This document shows positions 47,650 to 56,691 of a stretch of DNA of 64,000 bases, one piece after another. The DNA is from JBKPNJ01 sp963695705 (GTDB lineage Bacteria > Actinomycetota > Actinomycetes > Propionibacteriales > Nocardioidaceae): NCBI GenBank assembly GCA_963695705.1, contig CAVOHB010000009.1, forward strand, positions 1,240,001 to 1,304,000, written 5' to 3'. The notes under the pieces were generated by a model. It saw only the letters and a list, made by a program, of their open reading frames with translations, was not told the DNA's origin and did no database searches. The stretch's first letter is position 1. Every line of letters begins with the position of its first letter. Made by a program: the position numbers and the translations under genes.

Positions 47650-49488
47650 TCAGTCGTACAGGGAGTCGAGGATCGCCCGGTTGTTCTCCTCCACCACCTT
47701 GCGCTTGACCTTCAGACTCGGCGTCAGCTCGCCGGACTCCACGGTCAGGTCGTGGTCGAGGATCACGAACTTCTTGATCGTCTCCCACCGGTTGAGCTTC
47801 GCGTTCAGCCTGGAGACGTACTCATCCACCATCTCGCGTACGGGCTCGGAGGTGACCAGGTCGGCGTAGGAGCGGCCCATCATCCCGTTGAGTTCGGCCC
47901 AGCCGCCCATCGCCTCGGGGTCGAGCGTGACCAGGGCGGTGCAGAAGTTGCGCTGGTCACCGTGGACCAGGATCTGGCTGGCCACCGGGCAGATGGCCTT
48001 GAACTGGCTCTCGATCATCGACGGCGCGACGTACTTGCCGCCGGATGTCTTGAACAGGTCCTTCTTGCGGTCGGTTATCCGGATGTAGCCCTCGTCGTCG
48101 ATCTCCCCGATGTCGCCGGTGCGCAACCAGCCGTCATCGTCGAGCGTGTCCTGGGTCGCCTCCGAGAGCTGCTGGTAGCCGTCCATCACGCCAGGGCCCT
48201 TGATGAGGATCTCCCCGTCGGGGGCTGTCGTGAACCGGGTCCCGGGAAACGCGAGGCCGACGGTCCCGAACTTGAAGCGGTCGGGTCGGTTCACCGCCGA
48301 CCCGGCCGATGTCTCGGTCAGGCCGTACCCCTCGAGGACCAGGATGCCCGCCGCATGGAACCATTCGGCGACGTCGCGGTTGAGTGCGGCCGCCCCCGAG
48401 ATGAAGAACCGCAGGCGCCCACCGAACCGTTTTCGGATCTTGGCGAAGACCAGCTTGTCGAAAAGCCGGTGCTGCGCGCTGAGCAGCGGTGGGACCTTCT
48501 GCCCGGCCAGCCTGCGGCGCGACACGTCGATTCCCACCTTGAACGCCTGGTCGAAGATCTTCGCCTTCAAGCCGCCCTCGTGGTGAGCCAGCGTCACGAT
48601 GCGGCCGTGCGCCTTCTCGAAGATCCGCGGAGCGGCCCCCATGAACGTGGGTTTGACGACCGACAGGTTGTCGATGATCTTGTCGACGCGGCCGTCGACC
48701 GCCGTCGGGAAGCCCACCGCCAGCTGGGTGACCAGCAGCACCTTGCCGAACGAGTGCGCCATCGGCAGCCAGAGGTACTGCAGGTCGGCGGGGCTGAGGA
48801 TGTCCATCGCCGCGATCGCCGCGCCCTCGTACGTCCATGATGACTGCAGCAGTCGAACGCCCTTGGGTCGTCCGGTGGTCCCGGATGTGTAGATGAGCGT
48901 GGCGAGGCTCTCGGGCCGGGTCCCGTCGACCCGGTCGTCGACAGCCTCGGGAGTCGTCTCCAACAATGTGTCACCCCGGCCGGCCAGGTCGTCCATCGCG
49001 ATGACCCAGTCACCGTCACCCGGCCCGTCGAAGACGACAATCCTGTCCAGGTGCGGGAGGTCCGCGCGATGTCTACGCAGCTTGTCGACCTGCTCGTCGT
49101 TCTCGGCGAACACGATCCGGCTGCGGGAGTCGCTGACGATGAACGCGACGTCATCGCCCACGGACGACGGATAGACGGTGGTCGTCGCCGCTCCAGAGCA
49201 CATGATGGCCAGGTCGGCGAGAACCCACTCGTAGCGCGTGCTCGAGGCGATGGCGACCCGTTCCTCCAGCTGGATCCCCAGTGAGATCAGACCCGCGGCC
49301 AGCCGGCGCACATGCTCGCCCGTCTCGCTCCAGGTGGTCGACGCCCACCCGTCATCGACCGGGAAGCGGTACGCCTCCTGATCCGGGGTCTGCGCGACCC
49401 GGTCCCGGAACATCCTTCCGACGTTCGCCGCGCGTCTCTCGACGATCGAGTGATCCTCGTCGAGTCCGGCGACGGCTGAGGATGACAT
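47650..49488 (-). CDS. Long-chain fatty acid-CoA ligase (AMP-forming)
   Basis: 612 residues from ATG 49488 (GGGAG 6 bp upstream). Adenylate-forming motifs are the P-loop LIYTSGTTGRPKGVRL, YGLTETSAG and the hinge GWLRTGDIGEIDDEGYIRIT then DRKKDLFKTSGGKYVAP. It activates fatty acids to acyl-AMP and then acyl-CoA for beta-oxidation or lipid synthesis, and the motif set is of the large ACSL/FadD15-like group. It is a single gene; the upstream gap before the MOSC gene is 112 bp and probably carries its promoter. Confidence 0.95.
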   Translation of the reverse strand: MSSSAVAGLDEDHSIVERRAANVGRMFRDRVAQTPDQEAYRFPVDDGWASTTWSETGEHVRRLAAGLISLGIQLEERVAIASSTRYEWVLADLAIMCSGAATTTVYPSSVGDDVAFIVSDSRSRIVFAENDEQVDKLRRHRADLPHLDRIVVFDGPGDGDWVIAMDDLAGRGDTLLETTPEAVDDRVDGTRPESLATLIYTSGTTGRPKGVRLLQSSWTYEGAAIAAMDILSPADLQYLWLPMAHSFGKVLLVTQLAVGFPTAVDGRVDKIIDNLSVVKPTFMGAAPRIFEKAHGRIVTLAHHEGGLKAKIFDQAFKVGIDVSRRRLAGQKVPPLLSAQHRLFDKLVFAKIRKRFGGRLRFFISGAAALNRDVAEWFHAAGILVLEGYGLTETSAGSAVNRPDRFKFGTVGLAFPGTRFTTAPDGEILIKGPGVMDGYQQLSEATQDTLDDDGWLRTGDIGEIDDEGYIRITDRKKDLFKTSGGKYVAPSMIESQFKAICPVASQILVHGDQRNFCTALVTLDPEAMGGWAELNGMMGRSYADLVTSEPVREMVDEYVSRLNAKLNRWETIKKFVILDHDLTVESGELTPSLKVKRKVVEENNRAILDSLYD

Positions 49489-49600
49489 GGCGTACTCCCG
49501 CTGCAGGTTGGGCTGGCGCGATGTCTCTCGCCGACCCGGGACTGACAGATGCACCGTAGAACAGTTGACCGTCCAACGGTACCGATGCGCGATGCCGGAA

Positions 49601-50254
49601 TCAGTGCTGTGCGGCGTACTGCTCGACGGCCTCCCTGATCTCCGCCGGCAGCGCAGGAGCCGCCAGCAGCCGGGGTAACAGCTGTCGCTCCGTGGTGAGG
49701 GCCCGAAAGCACAGCCCGACGGTCACGTCATGGCCGGGGCGATCGACGACGTCGATCACGTCACCGGCACCGATCTCACCGGACCCGACGACACGCAGAT
49801 ACGGCCCGGGCCGCCCTTCGGCTGTGAACCGCTTGACCCAGCCCGCCGCCTCCACCCGGTTGACGTCCATCCAGCCCTTGAAGACGTTGCAGGGAATCCG
49901 GACGCTGGCGACCTCGAGCACCGCACTGCCGACACGCCAGCGCTCGCCGATAACGGCCTCGTTGAGGTCGATGCCTCGGGTCGTCAGGTTCTCTCCGAAC
50001 ATGCCGTTGCTGATGTCGCGACCCACGCGTGCGGCCCACACGTCCAGGTCCTCGCGAGCGAAGGCGTAGACCGCCTGGTCGACACCGCCGTGGTCCCTCG
50101 TGTCGGCCTGGTGGTCGCCGGCCAGCCCGAGCGGACCGACAGCAACCCGGCCGGTCGACGGCCGCTTGTCGATCGCGGTGACCCCGAGCGGCGTCGCCCA
50201 TGAGGCGGCGGCGATCTTGCCGACGTTGACGGACAGGACCTCAGCGGTGGCCAT
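49601..50254 (-). CDS. MOSC-domain protein
   Basis: 217 residues. The MOSC fold is shown by the N-terminal GLAGDHQADTRDHGGVDQAV, then FGENLTTRGIDLNEAVIGER and the conserved Cys in SVRIPCNVFKGWM. A C-terminal helical extension (ALTTERQLLPRLLAAPALPA) follows. Such proteins resemble YiiM, a molybdenum-cofactor-dependent N-hydroxylated-compound reductase; the Cys would ligate the cofactor. The substrate is unknown. It ends 37 bp before nothing else on its own strand and follows lepA by 38 bp, so it may share the lepA transcript. Confidence 0.88.
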   Translation of the reverse strand: MATAEVLSVNVGKIAAASWATPLGVTAIDKRPSTGRVAVGPLGLAGDHQADTRDHGGVDQAVYAFAREDLDVWAARVGRDISNGMFGENLTTRGIDLNEAVIGERWRVGSAVLEVASVRIPCNVFKGWMDVNRVEAAGWVKRFTAEGRPGPYLRVVGSGEIGAGDVIDVVDRPGHDVTVGLCFRALTTERQLLPRLLAAPALPAEIREAVEQYAAQH

Positions 50255-50291
50255 TACCGCGTCCTCGGGCGCGTCTGTCGAGACTGCCGGG

Positions 50292-52160
50292 TCATCTCTT
50301 CGCCTTCTCGCCGGTGTCAGAGGTGTTGAGCGCCGCGATGAACGCCTCCTGCGGCACCTCGACCCGTCCCACCATCTTCATCCGCTTCTTGCCCTCTTTC
50401 TGCTTCTCCAGCAGCTTGCGCTTGCGGGTGATGTCTCCCCCGTAGCACTTGGCGAGAACGTCCTTGCGGATGGCCCGGATGGTCTCCCGGGCGATGACGC
50501 GACCTCCGATGGCGGCCTGGATGGGGACCTCGAACTGCTGGCGCGGGATCAGCTCCTTCAGCTTCTGCACCAGACCGACGCCATAGGTGTAGGCGGTGTC
50601 CCGGTGCACGATGGCGCTGAACGCGTCGACCGGCTCTCCATGCAAGAGCACATCGACCTTGACCAGATCGGAGGCCTGTTCTCCGGTGGGCTCGTAGTCC
50701 AGGGACGCATAGCCTTTGGTACGGGACTTGAGCTGGTCGAAGAAGTCGAAGACGATCTCGGCGAGCGGCAACGCGTACCGGATCTCTACTCGCGCCTCGG
50801 ACAGGTAGTCCATCCCGAGCAGCGACCCCCGCCGCGTCTGGCAGAGGTCCATGATGGCGCCGATGAAGTCGCTGGGGCTGATGATCGTCGCCCGGACAAC
50901 CGGTTCGTACACCGCGTCGACCTTTCCGGAGGGGAACTCACTGGGGTTGGTCACGGTGTGCTCGGTGCCGTCCTCCATCACGACGCGGTAGACCACGTTG
51001 GGCGCCGTGGAGATCAGGTCGAGGTTGAACTCGCGCTCGAGCCGCTCACGGACGATCTCCATGTGCAGCAGGCCCAGGAACCCGCATCGGAAGCCGAAAC
51101 CGAGGGCACCGGACGTCTCCGGTTCATACATCAGAGCGGCGTCGTTGAGCTGGAGCTTGTCGAGCGCGTCCCGCAGCGTCGGGTAGTCGTCACCGTCCAT
51201 CGGATAGAGCCCGGCATAGACCATCGGGTTGGGGTGACGGTAACCGCTCAGCGGCTCGGTGGCCCCGTGGATCGAGGACGTCACCGTGTCACCGACGCGG
51301 CTCTGCCTTACTTCCTTGACGCCGGTGATGAGATAGCCGACCTCACCGACGCCCAGGTGCGCGGTCTTGGTGGGCTCCGGTGAGATCACCCCGACCTCGA
51401 GCATCTCGTGCACCGCGCCCGTGGACATCATCTTGATCCGGTCGCGGTGGCTGAGCCGCCCGTCGACGACCCGCACGTAGGTGATGACACCGCGGTACGT
51501 GTCGTAGACCGAGTCGAAGATCAGCGCCCGGGCCGGTTTGTCGGCACGTCCCTGAGGTGGCGGGGTCTGTGCCACGATCACGTTGAGCAGCCGCTCGACC
51601 CCCGCCCCGGTCTTCGCCGATACCTGCAGCACGTCGGCGACGTCGCAGCCGATGATGTGGGCGAGCTCGGCGGCGTACTTCTCCGGTTGCGCGCTCGGCA
51701 GGTCGATCTTGTTCAGCACCGGGATGATGTGCAGCTCGGCGTCGATCGCCAGGTAGAGGTTCGCCAGCGTCTGCGCCTCGATCCCCTGAGCGGCGTCAAC
51801 GAGCAGGACGGCGGCGTCGCAGGCCTCCAGAGAGCGGGACACCTCGTAGGTGAAGTCGACGTGCCCGGGAGTGTCGATCATGTTCAGCACGAACGTCGTT
51901 CCCCGGGCCTCGCCGTCGGTCGCGGTCCACGGCATGCGTACGGCCTGGCTCTTGATGGTGATGCCGCGCTCGCGCTCGATGTCCATCCGGTCGAGGTACT
52001 GCGCCCGCATCGCCCTACCCTCGACGACACCGGTGAGCTGGAGCATCCGGTCGGCCAGAGTGGACTTCCCGTGGTCGATGTGGGCGATGATGCAGAAGTT
52101 CCGGATGATCGAGGGGTCGGTCCGTCCCGGCTGCGGCGTGGAGTCGGCGGTGTTGGGCAC
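50292..52160 (-). CDS. lepA: Elongation factor 4 (LepA)
   Basis: 622 residues from GTG 52160, chosen because GGGAG lies 8 bp upstream and FCIIAHIDHGKSTLADR follows at the usual place; the longer open frame upstream is not LepA-like. G motifs: G1 AHIDHGKST, G2 RGITIKSQ, G3 DTPGHVDF and G4 NKID. Domains II, III and V and the LepA-specific C-terminal domain (VDVLLHGEPVDAFSAIVHRD, KCYGGDITRKRKLLEKQKEG) are present. LepA is a ribosome-bound GTPase that aids initiation and back-translocation. Its 5' region is divergent from the LuxR-type gene. Confidence 0.98.
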   Translation of the reverse strand: MPNTADSTPQPGRTDPSIIRNFCIIAHIDHGKSTLADRMLQLTGVVEGRAMRAQYLDRMDIERERGITIKSQAVRMPWTATDGEARGTTFVLNMIDTPGHVDFTYEVSRSLEACDAAVLLVDAAQGIEAQTLANLYLAIDAELHIIPVLNKIDLPSAQPEKYAAELAHIIGCDVADVLQVSAKTGAGVERLLNVIVAQTPPPQGRADKPARALIFDSVYDTYRGVITYVRVVDGRLSHRDRIKMMSTGAVHEMLEVGVISPEPTKTAHLGVGEVGYLITGVKEVRQSRVGDTVTSSIHGATEPLSGYRHPNPMVYAGLYPMDGDDYPTLRDALDKLQLNDAALMYEPETSGALGFGFRCGFLGLLHMEIVRERLEREFNLDLISTAPNVVYRVVMEDGTEHTVTNPSEFPSGKVDAVYEPVVRATIISPSDFIGAIMDLCQTRRGSLLGMDYLSEARVEIRYALPLAEIVFDFFDQLKSRTKGYASLDYEPTGEQASDLVKVDVLLHGEPVDAFSAIVHRDTAYTYGVGLVQKLKELIPRQQFEVPIQAAIGGRVIARETIRAIRKDVLAKCYGGDITRKRKLLEKQKEGKKRMKMVGRVEVPQEAFIAALNTSDTGEKAKR

Positions 52161-52285
52161 GACACATTCTCCCATCTCCACCGGGCGGGCCCTCGCCATG
52201 ACGGTTCGGCCGGTCTGTCTTGCCCGCACGTCCGAGTCAGGCGCATGCTGTGTTTTCGAGCGGGCTGTACGCCAGGGAGTTGACT

Positions 52286-54007
52286 GTGACGACATCGGAG
52301 CCGGTCGAGCGGGGCAGGGCCGCCTTCGAGACATCCGCGTGGACAGTTGCGTATGACCAGCTGTCGCTGGCCGACCGGGAGTCCGGACTGGAACCCGAGG
52401 ACGTCGAGCGGCTGGCGACGGTCGCCTTCCTCATCGGTCGTGAGGAGGAGTCCTCCGCGCTGTGGGCGCGCGCCCACAGCGAATACCTCGCCCGCGGTGA
52501 GACCGAACAGGCCGCCGGCTGCGCATACTGGCTGGGTTTCGGCCTCGTCAACCGCGGGGAGTTCGCCCGGGCCGGCGGCTGGATCGCACGCGCCGCAAAG
52601 CTGCTCGACCAGGGCGACCACGACTCCCTCCAGCGTGGCTACCTCATCATGCTCACCGGGATCCAGGCTCTGTGGAACGGCGACCTCGAGACGTCGATGG
52701 CGAGTGCCCTGCAGGCGGCGGAGCTTGCCGCCCGATTCGGCGACGCCGATCTGCAGGTGCTGTCGGGGCTGGCGCGCGGCCAGATCCTGATCGCCGGTGG
52801 GAGCACCGCCGAGGGGATGTCCTGCCTGGACGAGGTCATGGTGGCGGTGACGGCGGGTGAGGCGTCCCCGACCGTCGCCGGACTCGCCTACTGTGCCGTG
52901 ATCTCCGCCTGCCAGGACGTCTTCGATCTGCATCGAGCGCGCGAGTGGTCGAGCGCGTTGACGTACTGGTGTGACGACCAGCCGGACCTGGTGCCCTACA
53001 GCGGGTGGTGCCTGGTGCATCGGGGCGAGATCATGGAGCTGCACGGCGCCTGGGCGGATGCGGCCGAAACCGCAGAGCGCGCCTTCCAGCGGTCGTTGCT
53101 GTCGACCGACTCCGCGGCCGGCGGTGCGGCTCACTACATTCTCGCTGACCTCCACCGGCTGCGCGGCGACTTCACCCAGGCGGAGGAGGGTTACCGGGAG
53201 GCGAGCCGGCTCGGCCGCGAACCGCAACCGGGCCTGGCGCTGCTGCGGGTGGCGCAGGGACGGCCCGAGTCGGCGGCATCGACGATCCGTCGGCTCCTCG
53301 ATGAGACCCACGGGCACCTCGCTCGCGCACGGGTCCTGCCGGCCTTCGTCGAGATCATGCTCGAGGTCGCAGACGTGGCCGCTGCCGGTTCGGGGGCGGA
53401 CGAGCTGGCGGCCATCGCCTCCGCGACGGACTCCGCTCTCCTGCGAGCCGCATCGGCTCACTGCGCAGGGGCGGTGCTGCTGAGCGAGCACGAACCGCGG
53501 GCCGCGCTCACGCAGCTGCGCCGGGCCTGGACCGGCTGGCGGAACCTGGACGTTCCCTACGAGGCGGCACGGGTACGCGTCTTGATCGGGCTGGCCTGCC
53601 GCGCCCTCGCAGACGAGGACGCTGCCCAGATGGAGATGGACGCCGCGCGCTGGGCCTTCCTGCAGCTCGGAGCGACCTGCGATCTGGCCCGAGTGGAGGC
53701 GGCGCTGGCAAGCCCGGACGCCGAGGGAGCGACCTGCGGCCTGACAGCCCGAGAGCTCGAGGTGCTGCGGCTGGTGGCCGCGGGCAGCACGAACAGGGGC
53801 ATCGCGACAGACCTGTTCCTGAGCGAGAAGACGGTCGCCCGCCACGTGAGCAACATCTTCTCCAAGCTGGATGTCCCATCCAGGGCAGCGGCGACCGCGT
53901 TCGCGTACGAACACGACCTCGTTCTGAGGCCGTACGCAGGAATACCCACGCCGCTGCGGACGAGTTGGTTGGTTTGCCCGACGCGGCCGCAAGGCCTGCG
54001 TTCCTAG
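52286..54007 (+). CDS. LuxR-type transcriptional regulator with TPR-like repeats
   Basis: 573 residues from GTG 52286 (GGGAG 6 bp upstream). About 500 residues of TPR-like helical repeats (LARGETEQAAGCAYWLGFGL, DLETSMASALQAAELAARFG and more) precede a C-terminal LuxR/GerE helix-turn-helix: LTARELEVLRLVAAGSTNRG, then IATDLFLSEKTVARHVSNIF. There is no Walker A motif, so this is the TPR-only class rather than an ATP-dependent LAL regulator. It lies 27 bp upstream of a flavin monooxygenase gene on the same strand, probably its partner or target. The ligand is unknown. Confidence 0.88.
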   Translation: MTTSEPVERGRAAFETSAWTVAYDQLSLADRESGLEPEDVERLATVAFLIGREEESSALWARAHSEYLARGETEQAAGCAYWLGFGLVNRGEFARAGGWIARAAKLLDQGDHDSLQRGYLIMLTGIQALWNGDLETSMASALQAAELAARFGDADLQVLSGLARGQILIAGGSTAEGMSCLDEVMVAVTAGEASPTVAGLAYCAVISACQDVFDLHRAREWSSALTYWCDDQPDLVPYSGWCLVHRGEIMELHGAWADAAETAERAFQRSLLSTDSAAGGAAHYILADLHRLRGDFTQAEEGYREASRLGREPQPGLALLRVAQGRPESAASTIRRLLDETHGHLARARVLPAFVEIMLEVADVAAAGSGADELAAIASATDSALLRAASAHCAGAVLLSEHEPRAALTQLRRAWTGWRNLDVPYEAARVRVLIGLACRALADEDAAQMEMDAARWAFLQLGATCDLARVEAALASPDAEGATCGLTARELEVLRLVAAGSTNRGIATDLFLSEKTVARHVSNIFSKLDVPSRAAATAFAYEHDLVLRPYAGIPTPLRTSWLVCPTRPQGLRS

Positions 54008-54034
54008 GTTGGTGTTCACCCCGAGAAGGAGAAC

Positions 54035-55165
54035 ATGATGATCACCACCGAACACTTCGAGACCATCGTCATCGGCGCCGGTCAGGCCGGGCTCTCGACC
54101 GGCTACCACCTCGCCCGACAGGGCCGCGAGTTCCTGATCCTCGACGCGCACGACCGAGTTGGCGACGTCTGGCGTCAGCGGTTCGACTCTTTGCGGCTGT
54201 ACAGCCCGGCAAAGTACGACGGACTGCCCGGATTGGGCGTACCCGCGAAGGGCTGGTCCTGGCCGGGCAAGGACGACGTGGCCGACTACCTCGAGGCGTA
54301 TGCAACCCGCTTCGACCTTCCGGTCCGCACCGGCATGACTGTGGACGGGCTGTTCCAGCATGAGGGCCGGTTCGTCGTGACCGCCGGCCAGCACAGGTTC
54401 ACCGCCGACAACGTGGTCGTCGCCTCGGGCACATGGCAGCAGCCGAAGAGGCCGGAGTTCGCCTCCGAGCTCCACCCGGAAATCATCTCGATGCATTCCA
54501 ACGACTACCGCAACCCCTCGCAGCTCCAGCCCGGCCCCGTGCTGGTCGTGGGTGCGAGCCACTCCGGCGCCGACATCGCGTTGGAGCTGTCGGCGTCACA
54601 CCCGACAACGCTCTCCGGCCCCATCCATGCCGAGGTTCCGTTCCGGATCGAGGGCCGCGTCGCACGCGCCGTTCTCCCGATCATGTGGTTCATGGCGAAC
54701 CACGTGCTGACGGAGAAGACGCCGATCGGCCGTAAGATGCAGGTCGAGGTCCGCAAGGGCGGCGGTCCGCTGCTGCGGGTCAAACGCGCCGATCTGGAGG
54801 CTGCCGGCGTCACCTACGTGGCGGACAAGACGGTCGGGGTGCTGGACGGTCTGCCGGTGCTGGCGGACGGAACCGTGCTCGACGTGCGCAACGTCATCTG
54901 GTGCACGGGATTCGGCAAGGACACCGACTGGATCAAGTTCCCCGTCCTCGGCCCGGACGGTTGGCCGGACCAGACCAACGGCAAGAGCACGTCCGTTCCG
55001 GGGCTGTACTTCGTGGGTTTGCCCTTCCTGCGAGCGTTCGCGTCCATGCTGATCGGCGGGGTCGGCCGCGACGCCGAAACCGTGGCGGCACAGATCGCCG
55101 CGACCGCCGCGCCGGACAGCCGCAGCAGGGGTGAGCAGGAGTCGGGTCACGCTGCCGCGGCCTGA
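54035..55165 (+). CDS. FAD/NAD(P)-binding monooxygenase-like oxidoreductase
   Basis: 376 residues. The N-terminal FAD site is TIVIGAGQAGLSTGYHLARQ, followed by DRVGDVWRQRFDSLRLYSPA; the second Rossmann site is PVLVVGASHSGADIALELSA. The C-terminus has WCTGFGKDTDWIKFPVLG and the FAD-contacting GLYFVGLPFLRAFAS. This set is that of single-component flavoprotein monooxygenase-like proteins (FMO/TrkA-type NAD(P)-binding oxidoreductases); the substrate is unknown. GAAGGAG sits 5 bp before ATG 54035. Gene pairs of this enzyme with a TPR/LuxR regulator recur in actinobacteria. Confidence 0.9.
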   Translation: MMITTEHFETIVIGAGQAGLSTGYHLARQGREFLILDAHDRVGDVWRQRFDSLRLYSPAKYDGLPGLGVPAKGWSWPGKDDVADYLEAYATRFDLPVRTGMTVDGLFQHEGRFVVTAGQHRFTADNVVVASGTWQQPKRPEFASELHPEIISMHSNDYRNPSQLQPGPVLVVGASHSGADIALELSASHPTTLSGPIHAEVPFRIEGRVARAVLPIMWFMANHVLTEKTPIGRKMQVEVRKGGGPLLRVKRADLEAAGVTYVADKTVGVLDGLPVLADGTVLDVRNVIWCTGFGKDTDWIKFPVLGPDGWPDQTNGKSTSVPGLYFVGLPFLRAFASMLIGGVGRDAETVAAQIAATAAPDSRSRGEQESGHAAAA

Positions 55166-55318
55166 TCGCTGCCTCAGCTCCCGATCGAGGGGCCGCTCGC
55201 TGATTTGGGACCGTCCAACGCGCGCTGATAGGCTGCTACGTCGCTTTGGTTCCCGGGGCTGTCCGCCGGGATGCGACAGCCAGACTCCCCAACCAGCTGA
55301 ACATTCGAGGCCTGCCCA

Positions 55319-55579
55319 GTGGCGAACATCAAGTCCCAGATCAAGCGCAACAAGCAGAACGACCGCGCCCACGAGCGGAACAAGTCGGTCAAGTCCAACC
55401 TCAAGACGGCCATCCGCAGGTTCCGCGAGGCCGTCGACGCCGGTGAGAACGACGAGGCGCGCTCGCTCGCGGCCGTGGCCAGCAAGAAGCTAGACAAGGC
55501 CGCCTCGGCCGGTGTGATCCACAAGAACCAGGCTGCGAACAAGAAGTCCGCGATCGCCAGGCGTTCAGCCTCCCTCTGA
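55319..55579 (+). CDS. rpsT: 30S ribosomal protein S20
   Basis: 86 residues. The family start ANIKSQIKRNKQNDRAHERN and the basic helical body ending VIHKNQAANKKSAIARRSAS are diagnostic. It binds 16S rRNA in the body of the 30S subunit. It starts with GTG 55319, with GAGG about 9 bp upstream. An upstream -35-like TTGGGA and -10-like TAGGCT (55205-55234, 18-bp spacing) may be its promoter, preceding a GC-rich leader. Its last codons and stop lie inside an unusual 23-bp tandem repeat. Confidence 0.97.
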   Translation: MANIKSQIKRNKQNDRAHERNKSVKSNLKTAIRRFREAVDAGENDEARSLAAVASKKLDKAASAGVIHKNQAANKKSAIARRSASL

Positions 55580-55620
55580 GGCAGCGTTCAGGCTCCCTCT
55601 GAGGCAGCGTTCAGCCTGCA
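55561..55620. repeat. 23-bp tandem repeat across the rpsT stop
   Basis: Units GCGTTCAGSCTCCCTCTGAG plus GCA occupy 55561-55583 and 55584-55606, with a partial third to 55620. The first unit contains the final codons of rpsT and its TGA. GAGGC/GCCTC segments in it can form hairpins, which may serve as a bidirectional terminator between rpsT and holA. Confidence 0.8.
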
Positions 55621-55658
55621 CTCTAGGGAGGGCGTTTCACCCCCGGTCGGGCACGACG

Positions 55659-56639
55659 TCAACTCGCCGTCTTGGCTCGCCCCACCGCGATGACCATGCG
55701 CTCCAAGGCGTAGTCAGCGTCTCCGGTCGCACCCTTGACGTCGGCATCCGCTCTGGCCACCGCGTGGATCGCCGTGGCCATTCCCGCCGGGGTCCAGCCG
55801 CGAGACTGCACGCGCAGGTCCTTGAGCTTCCACGGCTGGACACCACACTCGCGGGCCAGATCGCCCTCGCGCAGCCCCTTCGGCGCGGAGAGGAATCGGG
55901 CCAGTGCCCTCAGCCCACTCGCGAAGGCGCTCGTCACCAGTACCGGCGCGACACCGTTGTGGATCGCCCAGCGCAGATGCTCCAGTGCCAGAGCGTTGTC
56001 GCCAACCAGGGCCGCGTCGGCCACGGCGAACCCCTTGACCTCCGCCCGGCCGCCGAAGTAGCGCTGAACGTCCTCGGCGGCTATCGATTCGCCGTCGAGA
56101 TCGCTCGCGAGCTGCTCCACGGCGGCGGACAACGCCCGAAGGTTCTCACCGACCGACTCCACCAGAAGCTCCGCCGCGTCGTCCGGCATCCTCGTGCCCA
56201 GCCGCCGGACCTCGGCCGCCACAAACTTGCCCAGCTCCCAGCGCTTGAGCTTGTCCGCCTTGACCTCGGTGACTCGGGTCCTCCGCAGCCTGTCGACCGT
56301 GCTCTTGCCCTTCTGGCCACCGCCGTGGACGAGTACCAGGGCGATGTCCCCGGCCGGACTTTCGGCGTACGCCAGCAAGGAGGCGACGGACTCCTCCGGA
56401 ATATCCTGGACCGCCCGAACCACCACTGCACGGCTGCTCGCGAACAGCGACGGGCTGGTCAGCTCCGCCAGCGCCCCCGGACCCACGTCGCTGGCCGAAA
56501 TCTCGGTCAGGTCGGCGTCGTGATCGGCCTTGCGTACGGCCGTCGTCACCTGTTCCACGGCTCGCTCGGCGAGGAACTCTTCGGATCCGATGACGAGCGT
56601 GACCGATCCGAGCACATCCGCAGCAGTAGGTCTGGCCAT
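55659..56639 (-). CDS. holA: DNA polymerase III subunit delta
   Basis: 326 residues. The N-terminal part TLVIGSEEFLAERAVEQVTT is the family's modified AAA+ start with no functional Walker A. Later VVVRAVQDIPEE, the lid helix region with KLKRWELGKFVAAEVRRLGT, and the C-terminal collar domain (GVQPWKLKDLRVQSRGWTPA) follow. Delta opens the beta clamp within the clamp loader. The gene lies between rpsT (convergent) and comEC (upstream), as in many actinobacteria. Confidence 0.95.
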   Translation of the reverse strand: MARPTAADVLGSVTLVIGSEEFLAERAVEQVTTAVRKADHDADLTEISASDVGPGALAELTSPSLFASSRAVVVRAVQDIPEESVASLLAYAESPAGDIALVLVHGGGQKGKSTVDRLRRTRVTEVKADKLKRWELGKFVAAEVRRLGTRMPDDAAELLVESVGENLRALSAAVEQLASDLDGESIAAEDVQRYFGGRAEVKGFAVADAALVGDNALALEHLRWAIHNGVAPVLVTSAFASGLRALARFLSAPKGLREGDLARECGVQPWKLKDLRVQSRGWTPAGMATAIHAVARADADVKGATGDADYALERMVIAVGRAKTAS

Positions 56640-56691
56640 CGAGGGTCAGCATTCCACGCTCCGCCGACAGGTCTCCCGCGGCCACGGCTCC

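Noticed and set aside
51884..54562. An 892-codon open frame on the minus strand
   Set aside because: It is antisense to the LuxR regulator and the flavoprotein and runs out of frame into lepA. Its translation is low-complexity Arg/Gly/Pro-rich with no domain, a standard artefact of high-GC DNA.
55561..55620. Possible short CRISPR-like array
   Set aside because: The 23-bp units are directly contiguous with no spacers, and no cas genes are present.
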